Positions 51,432-59,491 of a DNA stretch of 64,000 nt are shown one piece after another. Position 1 is the first letter of the stretch. Every line of letters begins with the position of its first letter. The stretch comes from UBA6144 sp964399165 (GTDB taxonomy: Bacteria > Bdellovibrionota > Bacteriovoracia > Bacteriovoracales > Bacteriovoracaceae): positions 1-64,000 of the forward strand of contig CAYNPO010000012.1 of assembly GCA_964399165.1 (NCBI GenBank). The letters run 5' to 3'. The notes under the pieces were generated by a model. The model did not search any database, was not told the DNA's origin, and saw nothing but the letters and a program-made list of their open reading frames with translations. The position numbers were made by a program, and so were the translations under genes.

Positions 51432-52676
51432 GTGAAACAAATCATTCCCGCGACCCTGGCTGCTCTGTTCAGCCTCGGCGCTTTGGCCACCGAACTGCCC
51501 AACGTACCCGCGCCACGCGAGCTCACCTCTGGTGAGTTCGCCGAAGGCACCGTGACCCAGCTCACCGAGGCCGAAGTCGCGGAGTTTCTACCCTGGGCCC
51601 AGAACGCCCGAAACACGCTGAACCGCGCGCTGACCCAAGCCCGGTCACTGCCCCTGCGCGACCGTCGCGCCCACATTGAGCGCGCCGTCGAGGGCGTGGT
51701 CCGTCGCTCCGGTAGCCGCCAGTACCAAATGAGAATGCGCTTTGCCCTCAACCGCGGCATGCTTTTGGTGGACGAGCTGGAGCGCCATGTGGACATGAAC
51801 TCCCTGGGGGCCCAGGAAAACGCCCTGGACATCCTCCAGCGCTCCATCGCCGCGGGCCTGGCCTTTTACGAGACCGACTTGGCGTTCCAGCGACGCACCG
51901 AGGAAGGTAACACCAGCACCGTGGTGGAATACGCACGCTTTGGTGCCTCTTACATGCGTGAACTCTATCCAGCGGTCCTGAACGTGCTGGACGCCAGCGC
52001 CCAGTACCGCCTTCTCTACAAGCTCATCGAGATGGTGAATTGGGATCTTTCCCGTGACGCCGAAGCCGCCAGCTACTCCGAGATTATCGTCGAGGCCTAC
52101 GAACTGTTGCAAGGCCTCCCTCAGGCACCGGAGCGGGATGACCGCGCCAACCTGCGCATGATCCGCCGCTTGCATTCCTTGCGCATCATCGGCGCCGAGG
52201 CAAGGCCTAGCCGTAGGAACAATTCCTCGGGCGGCTCTATAGCCGTGGGCGACCTGCCGTCCTGCGTGCAGAGCCTGTCCAGCTCTGGCATGGGCGGGCA
52301 GAGGGCCCTACTGGCCTGCCGCCAGGAAAGTTCCTCCTCCTTCGTCCATTGCACTACTTCCTTGATGGCAGCGGGTACCAGTAGCACCAACGCCGTGGCC
52401 GCTTGCCTCCACGGCCACCGGGACTCAGCGTTCCCCGGCTGTGTGGCGAGTATCATGGGCCTGGGGTTCACTAGCGCCAGTTCCATCGAGTCCTGCCAGC
52501 ACAATTCTGCGCCTTCCGTGCACGATTGCACCCAGAGCCTTATTTCCGCCGGCGTGTCCTCCAGCATGGCCCTCAACGCCTGCCGAAATAGCCCTTCGAG
52601 CGAGTTCATTAGCTGCGTCACGGGGCTTACCCCCACCACCGGCGGTCGCACCGCCCTCGAAGCTTGCGGGGGATGA
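51432..52676 (+). CDS. Modular exported protein A: helical N-domain plus cysteine repeats
   Basis: The 414-residue protein has a signal peptide (to about residue 19), a helical domain (about 20-250) and, from residue 278, five repeats of about 29 residues. The repeats follow the plan C-x2-S-[LI]-x3-G-x5-A-x3-C, giving 10 regularly spaced Cys. The N-terminal domain is highly similar to that of the next gene (FAEGT-TQLT-AEVAEF, SRQYQM-MRFALNRG, IEMVNWDLSRD), but the C-terminal part is unrelated. The Cys pattern suggests disulfide-linked exported repeats. The start is a GTG with GGAG upstream. No known family. Confidence 0.85.
   Translation: MKQIIPATLAALFSLGALATELPNVPAPRELTSGEFAEGTVTQLTEAEVAEFLPWAQNARNTLNRALTQARSLPLRDRRAHIERAVEGVVRRSGSRQYQMRMRFALNRGMLLVDELERHVDMNSLGAQENALDILQRSIAAGLAFYETDLAFQRRTEEGNTSTVVEYARFGASYMRELYPAVLNVLDASAQYRLLYKLIEMVNWDLSRDAEAASYSEIIVEAYELLQGLPQAPERDDRANLRMIRRLHSLRIIGAEARPSRRNNSSGGSIAVGDLPSCVQSLSSSGMGGQRALLACRQESSSSFVHCTTSLMAAGTSSTNAVAACLHGHRDSAFPGCVASIMGLGFTSASSIESCQHNSAPSVHDCTQSLISAGVSSSMALNACRNSPSSEFISCVTGLTPTTGGRTALEACGG
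52263..52670 (+). repeat. Five tandem ~29-codon cysteine repeats
   Basis: Units begin CVQSL, CTTSL, CVASI, CTQSL and CVTGL; each has a second Cys about 18 residues later. They encode the C-terminus of modular protein A. Divergence between units is high at the protein level. Confidence 0.8.
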
Positions 52677-52678
52677 TC

Positions 52679-53974
52679 ATGAGAGCCCTTCTCCGAGGCC
52701 TATGCCTCCTTATTCTGAGCTTACCCGTCTTTGCCACTGACCTCCCGCAGGTGCAACCCCCGAGGGAACTGGTTTCAGGTGAGTTTGCCGAAGGCACCAT
52801 CACCCAACTTACAGCCGCCGAGGTGGCGGAGTTCGTTCCCTGGGCCCAGAACGCCCAGAACCAGCTCAACCGTGCCCTGACCCAGGCGCGCTCGCTCCCG
52901 CTGCGCGATCGCTTGCCCCATGTCGAGCACGCCATGCAGGCGGTGGTCCGCCGCTCAGGTAGCCGCCAGTACCAAATGAGCATGCGCTTCGCCCTCAACC
53001 GCGGCTTGCTCTTGGTTGACGAGCTGGAGAGACATGTTGACATGAATGAGGTCGGCGCCCAGGAGAGTGCCCTGGACCTGCTCCAGCGTGCCATTACCGT
53101 GGGCCTGGCTTTCTACGAATCCGACCTTTCTTTCCAGCGTCGGGCGCAGAATGGCGACACTTCGAGCGTGGTGGAGCATGCCCGCTTCGGTATTGCGTTC
53201 ATGCAAGGGATGTACCCCGGCGTGTTGAACGTCTTGGATGCCGGCGCCCAGTACCGCCTGCTCCACAAACTGATCGAGATGGTGAATTGGGACCTCTCAC
53301 GCGACGGCGAAGCCGCCAGCTACGCCGAAACGATTGTGGAGGCCTACGATCTGCTACAGGCCATGCCCGCCACGCCTCCGGCTGAGGACCGAGCGAGCCT
53401 GCGCCTGATCCGCCGGCTGCATTCCCTGCGGATCATCTCTGCACAGGTGCAAGCCACCCGGTCCCGCGGATTGCGGTCAAGCTATGGAGCGAGAAGTGGC
53501 GCAGGGTACGCGGCCTTCCTCCATCCCAGGGAGGGGATCTATTACTGCTATCCCGTGTCCAGTAGTGGCGAGCGCCTGGGGGCCTGGAGTTCCCCTGTGG
53601 CCCAAGCCCACTGCGAGGCAGGCTTCGCCGCTTTCCTCCATCCCAATGAGAGGGTCTACTACTGTTACTCCGTGTCCAGCAATGGCGAGCGCCTGGGGGC
53701 CTGGAGTTCACCCGTGGCCCAATCCCACTGTGAGGCGGGCTTCGCCGCCTTCCTCCACCCCAGAGAGCAAGTTAACTACTGCTATTCCGTGTCCAGCAGT
53801 GGTGAGCGCCTTGGGTCTTGGAGCTCCCCCGTGGCCCAAGCGCATTGCGAAGCCGGCTATGCCGTCTTCACCCATCCTCGCGATAGGAACAATTACTGCT
53901 ATCCAGTGGCGAGGAACGGGGAGCGTCTAGGATCCTGGAGCACCCCGGTGGCCCAGGACCTTTGTCAGCGTTAA
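52679..53974 (+). CDS. Modular exported protein B: helical N-domain plus 39-residue repeats
   Basis: The 431-residue protein has a signal peptide (MRALLRGLCLLILSLPVFA), the same helical N-domain as the gene before it, and four 39-residue repeats (residues 275-430), each with one Cys in YYCY or NYCY and one in HCE or LCQ. The repeats contain GERLG-WSSPVAQ. I use the ATG at 52679 because GGGGGA is 6 bases upstream; two earlier in-frame starts are worse placed. The two genes look like a tandem duplication followed by replacement of the C-terminal half. Function unknown. Confidence 0.86.
   Translation: MRALLRGLCLLILSLPVFATDLPQVQPPRELVSGEFAEGTITQLTAAEVAEFVPWAQNAQNQLNRALTQARSLPLRDRLPHVEHAMQAVVRRSGSRQYQMSMRFALNRGLLLVDELERHVDMNEVGAQESALDLLQRAITVGLAFYESDLSFQRRAQNGDTSSVVEHARFGIAFMQGMYPGVLNVLDAGAQYRLLHKLIEMVNWDLSRDGEAASYAETIVEAYDLLQAMPATPPAEDRASLRLIRRLHSLRIISAQVQATRSRGLRSSYGARSGAGYAAFLHPREGIYYCYPVSSSGERLGAWSSPVAQAHCEAGFAAFLHPNERVYYCYSVSSNGERLGAWSSPVAQSHCEAGFAAFLHPREQVNYCYSVSSSGERLGSWSSPVAQAHCEAGYAVFTHPRDRNNYCYPVARNGERLGSWSTPVAQDLCQR
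53501..53968 (+). repeat. Four tandem 117-bp (39-codon) repeats
   Basis: Units start at 53501, 53618, 53735 and 53852. Each encodes AGxAxFxHP, then YCY, then GERLGxWSxPVAQ and a Cys. Units 1-3 are nearly identical in protein; unit 4 has diverged. Confidence 0.9.
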
Positions 53975-54007
53975 TCCGCCCCTAAACTCTCGCTTACACG
54001 ACAAAAC

Positions 54008-54035
54008 GAAGCCCCGCGTCAGTGGGCTTCTTTTT
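54008..54035 (+). terminator. Intrinsic terminator
   Basis: GAAGCCC (54008-54014) pairs with GGGCTTC (54024-54030) around a 9-base loop and is followed by TTTTT. It closes the exported-protein run. Confidence 0.9.
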
Positions 54036-54155
54036 GTTTTTGCCATCAAGGTGGACACCATCCTTTCAAGGTGTTAGCTTCCTCGGACATTTACCGGGTT
54101 TCCACTCGCTCACGGCAATTGTGTCCGTGGGCATAATCATATCCCAGGAGGAACC

Positions 54156-54773
54156 ATGATCTACGAAACGGCGTTCGTCGTGAAAGCGGACGCACCCCAG
54201 GAGGCCGTCGAGGCCGCCAAGGCCCTGGTGGCCGACACCATCAAGCAGTTCGGTGGTGAGACGCTCATCAACGACGCTTGGGGCGTGAAAACCTTCGCCC
54301 AGCCCACCGAGACCGGCATCAAGAAGGGCAACTTCTTCTACACCATGTACAAGGGCCCGGGCACCATCAATGCCGAACTCGACCGCCGCTTCGGCATCAG
54401 CGAGGACGTGGTGCGCTTCATGATCGTGCGCCTGGGCGACGACGCCGACCAGGACGCCATCGCCAAGGGCTACAAGAACCCCAACCACGCCGCCGTGGCC
54501 GCCACCGGCGAAGCCGGCGAGGAAATGGAAGACGGCGACAAGGAAAAGCGCATGCACTCCAAGCGCAAGTCCTGCTGGTTCTCCGCCAAGAAGACTTCCC
54601 CCGACTGGAAGGACCCCAAGAGCTACAGCTGGCTCGTGAACGAGTTCGGGAAGATCTCCCCGGCCCGCATCACCGGCCTCACCCCCAAGTTCCAGCGCAA
54701 GGCCTGCGACGCCATCAAGCGCGGCCGCATGATGGGCCTCATCAGCTACACTTCCAACGAAGTGGCCCGCTGA
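54156..54773 (+). CDS. Fused ribosomal proteins bS6 and bS18
   Basis: One 205-residue frame encodes both proteins. Residues 1 to about 112 are bS6 (MIYETAFVVK to VRFMIVRLG), residues about 113-132 are an acidic linker (EAGEEMEDGDKE), and residues about 133-205 are bS18 (KRKSCWFSAKK, GKISPARITGLTPKFQRKACDAIKRGRMMGLI). In most bacteria these are separate neighbouring genes, rpsF and rpsR, whose products bind each other in the 30S platform. No separate rpsR follows. AGGAGG precedes the ATG. The downstream DUF2232-rplI-dnaB order is the usual one, so the fusion replaced the normal gene pair. Confidence 0.93.
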   Translation: MIYETAFVVKADAPQEAVEAAKALVADTIKQFGGETLINDAWGVKTFAQPTETGIKKGNFFYTMYKGPGTINAELDRRFGISEDVVRFMIVRLGDDADQDAIAKGYKNPNHAAVAATGEAGEEMEDGDKEKRMHSKRKSCWFSAKKTSPDWKDPKSYSWLVNEFGKISPARITGLTPKFQRKACDAIKRGRMMGLISYTSNEVAR

Positions 54774-54799
54774 ACCTGGTGTGAGAAGGGAGTCCCCCC

Positions 54800-55768
54800 A
54801 TGGTCAGTGAGGTCCTGCAACCCCCCAGACTCAGCCCTGCCCGGCTCTTCCTGTTGGGAGCGTCGTCCGTGGTGCTGTGCCTGAGCCAACTGATGGCGGT
54901 GTTCGCCCCGTTCCCCATGGCCATGGCCGTGGTGCTGTACGGACGCGCTCGCGCCTATTTGGTGGCGCTCTTGGGGGCCGGGATCTGCCTCATGGCCGGA
55001 CAATGGCTCCTCGGCGATTTCACCTTGGCGGCGTCCTACGCCTGTATGGGGCTTTTCGCCTTGGCCATCTCCGAGACCCTAGTGCGCGGTTGGCGCCCGG
55101 TCCGCGCCGTGGTGGTGACGGGCCTGGTGTTCCTGGCGTGCGCGGGGGCCGCGGCTCTTTGGTACACCTGGGCCACCAAGACCAGCTTGCACGGCCTCGT
55201 GACCGCGCAGATCACCGCCTCAGTGGAAAGTTTGGAAGCAGCCCGCAAGGCGGGCAACACGGAATTGGACCTGGTCGACCTGGGCCTCGGTCGTCCGCCG
55301 GCGGAGATCGCCACGGACGTCCTGCGCGTGGTCCCCGGCTACCTCTTCATCGCCACCTTCTTCGTGCTGTGGGTGAACATGTACCTGGCCCTCAAGGGCC
55401 AGCGGCTGCTCAACCCGGCCACCCAACCGTCCCACGACGAGCGCGCCCTCTTGGGCTTCAAGATGCCGTTCGCCTGGGCCTACGTGGTGGCGGCGGCGCT
55501 GGCGTTGGTGGTGGGGAAGGACGTGCTGCCGCTGTGGTGGGCCGAGCCCGTGGGCATGAACGTGCTGCACGCCCTGGGCGTGTTCTACTTCTTCCAAGGT
55601 TTTGGCGTCATGCTGGCCTACCTCAACCACTGGTCGGTGCTGGGCTTCTTGCGCACGCTGTTCGTGATGGGGGTGGTGCTGCTTATGCCGTCGCTGGTCG
55701 CGGCCCTGGGCCTCTTCGACACCTGGTTTGATTTCACCCGTAAAATCCGTAAAAAAGAAAACACTTAA
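54800..55768 (+). CDS. DUF2232-type multi-pass membrane protein
   Basis: The 322-residue protein has about seven or eight membrane segments with a periplasmic-size loop between residues 125 and 175. Its place between the S6-S18 gene and rplI is typical of DUF2232 (YybS-like) proteins, whose function is not established. It is 26 bases after the fusion gene and 9 bases before rplI. Confidence 0.82.
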   Translation: MVSEVLQPPRLSPARLFLLGASSVVLCLSQLMAVFAPFPMAMAVVLYGRARAYLVALLGAGICLMAGQWLLGDFTLAASYACMGLFALAISETLVRGWRPVRAVVVTGLVFLACAGAAALWYTWATKTSLHGLVTAQITASVESLEAARKAGNTELDLVDLGLGRPPAEIATDVLRVVPGYLFIATFFVLWVNMYLALKGQRLLNPATQPSHDERALLGFKMPFAWAYVVAAALALVVGKDVLPLWWAEPVGMNVLHALGVFYFFQGFGVMLAYLNHWSVLGFLRTLFVMGVVLLMPSLVAALGLFDTWFDFTRKIRKKENT

Positions 55769-55777
55769 GGAGTTTCC

Positions 55778-56371
55778 ATGAAAGTCATCCTGCTCGAGAA
55801 AGTACGCGCCCTCGGCAACATCGGTGAGATCGTCACCGTGGCCGAAGGCTTCGCCCGCAACTACCTGCTCCCGCGCAAGTTCGCCCTGGTGGCGGACGCC
55901 AAGAGCTCCAACGTGATCAAGGACAAGCAGAAGGCCTTGGCGAAGAAAGTCGCCGAGGAACGCGCTGGCGCCGAGGCCATCAAGAAGAAGCTGGACGGCA
56001 CCACCGTCGAGCTGATCAAGAAAGTCGGCTTGAACGGCAAGATCTTCGGTTCCGTCACCACCGCCGACGTGAGCAAGGAACTCGAGGGCCGCGGCATCGC
56101 CGTCGAGCGCCGCCTGATCACCGTGGACGGGGCCATCAAGTCCCTGGGCACCTACGAGGCCCGCGCCAAGCTGTTCGGCAACGACGTGGTCGCCAACTTC
56201 AAGCTGAAAGTCATGATCGACCCCGCCCAAGCGGAAGAGCTCAAGAAGCAGCAGGCCGAAGCCGCCAAGCGTAACGCCGACCGCAAGAAGGCCAAGGCGG
56301 ACGCCGAAGCCGCCGCCAAGGCCGCCGAAGAAGCTGACGCCGCCGCCCGCGCCGCGGAGTCAGAAGCCTAA
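55778..56371 (+). CDS. rplI: Ribosomal protein bL9 with C-terminal extension
   Basis: The first 150 residues are bL9 (MKVILLEKVRALGNIGEIV, GFARNYLLPRKFA), which binds 23S rRNA. About 48 extra residues at the C-terminus are rich in Ala, Lys and Glu and likely form a charged helix. An intrinsic terminator follows after 25 bases. AAGGAG precedes the ATG. Confidence 0.95.
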   Translation: MKVILLEKVRALGNIGEIVTVAEGFARNYLLPRKFALVADAKSSNVIKDKQKALAKKVAEERAGAEAIKKKLDGTTVELIKKVGLNGKIFGSVTTADVSKELEGRGIAVERRLITVDGAIKSLGTYEARAKLFGNDVVANFKLKVMIDPAQAEELKKQQAEAAKRNADRKKAKADAEAAAKAAEEADAAARAAESEA

Positions 56372-56396
56372 TTTCCCGTCTCAAAGCGAGAAAAAG

Positions 56397-56425
56397 AAGG
56401 CCCGCTTGTGCGGGCCTTTTTTTTT
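56397..56425 (+). terminator. Intrinsic terminator
   Basis: AAGGCCCGC pairs with GCGGGCC and the first T bases around TTGT, followed by nine T in a row. Confidence 0.93.
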
Positions 56426-56460
56426 CTCCCATGGCATTCTGGTCCCCCCAAGAGGACGGA

Positions 56461-57792
56461 ATGACCCAAGAATTGCCCCACGACTTCACCGCGGAAAAGG
56501 CCCTGCTCGGGTGCCTGCTGGTGGACAACCGCGCCCTGGACGAGGTTTCCGACCTGGCGTTGCGCCCCGAGGACTTCTACCATCCCCAATACGGACTGGT
56601 GTTCGAAGCCGTGCGCGAACTGCACGTGGACGCCCAACCCTTCGACCTCGTCACGGTGAGCTCCAAGCTCAATGACATGGGCAGGCTGGAGAAGATCGGC
56701 GGGCAGAGCGCCTTGGTGGCCCTGGCCGAGGACACCCCGTCGGCCGCCAATGTGCAGTCCTACGCCAAGCTGGTCAAGCAGAAGGCCGTGCTGCGCGAAG
56801 TGGTGCGTACCGCCTCCCGGGTGGTCCAGGCCGGCACCAACTTCGTGGGCGACGTGGGCGACTTCCTGGGCGAGGTGGAAAGCAACTTCTTTAAGCTCAC
56901 CAGCTCCACCAAGGGCAACCGGCTGCGCACGCTCAAGGAGTCCTTGCAGGAGAGCCTCAAGGACCTGGAGCGCTCCAACCGCGCCAAGGGCGAGCTCACC
57001 GGCATCTCCACGGGTTTCGGCTCCATCGACCGCAAGCTCCTGGGACTCCAGCCCGGCCAGCTCATCATCATCGCCGCCCGCCCCGGGGTGGGGAAGACCT
57101 CGCTGGTGCTCAACTGGGCGGTGAACGCCGCCAAGCAGTCGGGGCTCCCGGTGGCCATCTTCTCCATGGAGATGCTCACCGCCGAACTTTCGCTGAGAAT
57201 CCTCTCCAGCGAGGCGAACATCGACTCGAGAAAGCTCCGGACCAAGGACTTCGGCCCCCACGACATGAAGAACATGTTCCAGGCGGTCCAAGGGCTTTCG
57301 CGGCTGCCCATCGTGATTAACGATTCCGGCGGCACCACCCTCATCGACATCCGCTCCCAGTGTCGCAAGCTCAAGGCCGAGCAGGGCCTGGGTATGATCG
57401 TCATCGACTATCTCCAGCTCATGCAGCCTCACGTGCGCAAAAATTCCCGTGAGCAGGAAATTTCCGAGATCTCCCGTGGGCTGAAAGAACTGGCGAAGGA
57501 ATTGGAGTGCCCCATCATCGCCCTCTCCCAGCTCAACCGCTCCTCCGAGGCCCGCACCGACAAGCGCCCCCAGCTCAATGACCTCCGGGAGTCCGGCGCC
57601 ATTGAGCAAGACGCCGACATTGTGCTCCTGATCCATCGCCCGGACATGGGCGACCCGAATTCACCCAAAAAGGGCATCGCCACCGTCATCGTGGCCAAAA
57701 ACCGCGCCGGCGAGCCGGGCGATGTGGACCTGGCGTGGATTGGCTCCCAGACCAAGTTCGCCGAGCTGGAAAACCAGCGCCCGGAGGCCTGA
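56461..57792 (+). CDS. dnaB: Replicative DNA helicase DnaB
   Basis: The 443-residue hexameric helicase has the N-terminal primase-interacting domain (AEKALLGCLLVDNRA) and the RecA-type domain with Walker A ARPGVGKTSLVLN, IFSMEMLTAELSLR, MIVIDYLQLMQP and SQLNRSSEAR. It unwinds DNA ahead of the replication fork. I start at 56461, after GAGGACGG; an earlier in-frame ATG at 56431 lies next to the terminator T-run and is less likely. pabB follows after 3 bases. Confidence 0.96.
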   Translation: MTQELPHDFTAEKALLGCLLVDNRALDEVSDLALRPEDFYHPQYGLVFEAVRELHVDAQPFDLVTVSSKLNDMGRLEKIGGQSALVALAEDTPSAANVQSYAKLVKQKAVLREVVRTASRVVQAGTNFVGDVGDFLGEVESNFFKLTSSTKGNRLRTLKESLQESLKDLERSNRAKGELTGISTGFGSIDRKLLGLQPGQLIIIAARPGVGKTSLVLNWAVNAAKQSGLPVAIFSMEMLTAELSLRILSSEANIDSRKLRTKDFGPHDMKNMFQAVQGLSRLPIVINDSGGTTLIDIRSQCRKLKAEQGLGMIVIDYLQLMQPHVRKNSREQEISEISRGLKELAKELECPIIALSQLNRSSEARTDKRPQLNDLRESGAIEQDADIVLLIHRPDMGDPNSPKKGIATVIVAKNRAGEPGDVDLAWIGSQTKFAELENQRPEA

Positions 57793-57795
57793 GCC

Positions 57796-59013
57796 ATGTG
57801 GTCTCTCTTCGCCCAACCCGGCGGGGGCGGGGGGGAGTTCCTGCATTGTTTCCGCCCCCACCTGGCGAAGCTTCATTACAAGCACCATTCCTTGGATCTA
57901 CTCAGTGGCCGCAAGCTGCGGGGTGGGGCCCGGGAGTTCCTGCGGAGCTTGGGGCAAGTCCCCTTAGGCGCTACCTTCGCCAAGCCGAAGGTCCTTCACC
58001 TCGGCTTCGAACTCGGGCACTTCTTCAACGGTCACGATGAGCTGGTGCCCGGACATTTGCCGCTGGCGGTGGAGATCGAATACCTTAAGGCCCGTCGCGT
58101 GCGGCTGGACGACCTCTTCGACGGTCCCGCGGAAACCCCGCGCCTGCGCTTCCTACAGGTCCCTTCCCTGGAAACTTACCGCGCGGCCTTCCGGCGAGTG
58201 CGCGCGGAACTAGAAGCGGGTAACTGCTACCAGCTGAACCTCACCGCGCCCTTTTACCTCACCTGGGACGGCAAACACCGTCCTTCCGACTTCATCCGCT
58301 CCCTGTGGGCGCAACCTTCCCGGGTAGGCGCCTACGCCCACGCCACGTGGTTTTCCACCATGGGCAAGCTCCTCCTGAGCAACTCACCGGAGTGCCTGGT
58401 CCAACGCCGCGTCCATGAGGGTGAGTGCACGCTTTACTCCATGCCCATCAAGGGGACCTTGCCTCTCCCGGCCGGGGCAGACCGCGCGCGGGTCTGGCAG
58501 AGCATGTGCGCGTCTCCTAAGGAGGAAGGCGAGTTGAACATGATCACGGATCTGGTGAGAAACGACCTTTCCCGCATCGGGGAGCCTCTGGCCCGAGTGC
58601 GGGCGGTTCGCCGCCCACTGGAAGTGCCGGGCATCCTCCATCAGTACTCGCTGGTTTCGTGCACGGTGCCCGAGCGCGTTTCTTGGGGACGCGTGCTGGA
58701 ATGCCTTTTCCCTGGTGGCAGCGTCACGGGCGCGCCTAAGCGACGGGTCATGGGCCTTATCCACGGCCTGGAGCCGGAACCCCGGGGCATGTATTGTGGC
58801 TCCACCTGGCTGGCGTACCGTGGCACTCTAGGCGCCTCCATCAACATCCGCACGGCCGAAATCGACATGGGCGGGAGAGAGATGAAGTACGGGGCCGGGG
58901 GAGGGATTACTCTCCGCAGTCATGAAAACGCCGAGTTCGAGGAGATGATGCGGAAAACGGAAAGTTTTCTGTCACCGTTTATGCGCGGAAAACCTTTTGT
59001 GGAAAGCGTGTGA
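57796..59013 (+). CDS. pabB: Aminodeoxychorismate synthase component I
   Basis: The 405-residue enzyme is of the chorismate-utilising family. The motif MPIKGT identifies PabB rather than TrpE (which has PIAGT), with FPGGSVTGAPK, MITDLVRNDLSRIG and YGAGGGIT completing the site. It makes 4-amino-4-deoxychorismate for folate synthesis. No glutaminase gene (pabA) is adjacent. The N-terminal 100 residues are less conserved. It is coupled to dnaB by a 3-base gap. Confidence 0.9.
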   Translation: MWSLFAQPGGGGGEFLHCFRPHLAKLHYKHHSLDLLSGRKLRGGAREFLRSLGQVPLGATFAKPKVLHLGFELGHFFNGHDELVPGHLPLAVEIEYLKARRVRLDDLFDGPAETPRLRFLQVPSLETYRAAFRRVRAELEAGNCYQLNLTAPFYLTWDGKHRPSDFIRSLWAQPSRVGAYAHATWFSTMGKLLLSNSPECLVQRRVHEGECTLYSMPIKGTLPLPAGADRARVWQSMCASPKEEGELNMITDLVRNDLSRIGEPLARVRAVRRPLEVPGILHQYSLVSCTVPERVSWGRVLECLFPGGSVTGAPKRRVMGLIHGLEPEPRGMYCGSTWLAYRGTLGASINIRTAEIDMGGREMKYGAGGGITLRSHENAEFEEMMRKTESFLSPFMRGKPFVESV

Positions 59014-59079
59014 TTTTGGTTAATTGTGCCCCTACCTTGAAGACCCTCTAACATCCTCTTACACACCGCCTCCGGCGAA

Positions 59080-59109
59080 TTGACTTTCATTTTGGCCCCC
59101 CGATACGCT
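59080..59109 (+). promoter_or_regulatory. Candidate sigma-70 promoter
   Basis: TTGACT (59080-59085), 17 to 18 bases, then ATACGC or TACGCT (to 59109). The -35 is near consensus, the -10 is poor. It precedes the small gene at 59165 by about 55 bases. Confidence 0.4.
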
Positions 59110-59164
59110 CGTGTTGCAAGACGCCACCAGGGATTGGTGGCGGTTGGAGTTCAAGGAGCCCAGA

Positions 59165-59371
59165 ATGGATGCACAAGTCACGGTCCCCCTCGACAGCAGT
59201 GAGACAAAGAAAATTAGTCTTGCCGCTTTGTCCGAGATGACGGGATTTCCTCTGGAAATGATCCAGCAGGAATTGTTCCTGGGGCAGACCGGCGAGGTCG
59301 CGCTGGAAGATCTGCGGGCCGCGATGTTGAACTACATCGACTCCACCTTGCTCGAGACCCCCGCGAAGTAA
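59165..59371 (+). CDS. 68-residue protein of unknown function
   Basis: A small acidic protein (SLAALSEMTGFPLEMIQQEL, then ALEDLRAAMLNYIDSTLLE) with no signal peptide. The repeated helical pattern hints at a small DNA- or protein-binding fold. AAGGAG is 6 bases before the ATG; a GTG further upstream is less likely. It has its own candidate promoter and an intrinsic terminator, and precedes motA. Confidence 0.8.
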   Translation: MDAQVTVPLDSSETKKISLAALSEMTGFPLEMIQQELFLGQTGEVALEDLRAAMLNYIDSTLLETPAK

Positions 59372-59390
59372 ATCCGACCACAGGGCTCCG

Positions 59391-59425
59391 ATGAAAAAAC
59401 CCGCGTCCATCGCGGGTTTTTTCAT
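59391..59425. terminator. Bidirectional intrinsic terminator
   Basis: A perfect 15-bp inverted repeat (ATGAAAAAACCCGCG with its complement) around TCCAT, with A-run before and T-run after, can stop transcription from both sides. Confidence 0.93.
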
Positions 59426-59491
59426 GCCCTCATTTCCCAACCTAGCATTCCGATACTTTGGAGAGCCAACAGAGTGTTTTTCGGAGTGTTT

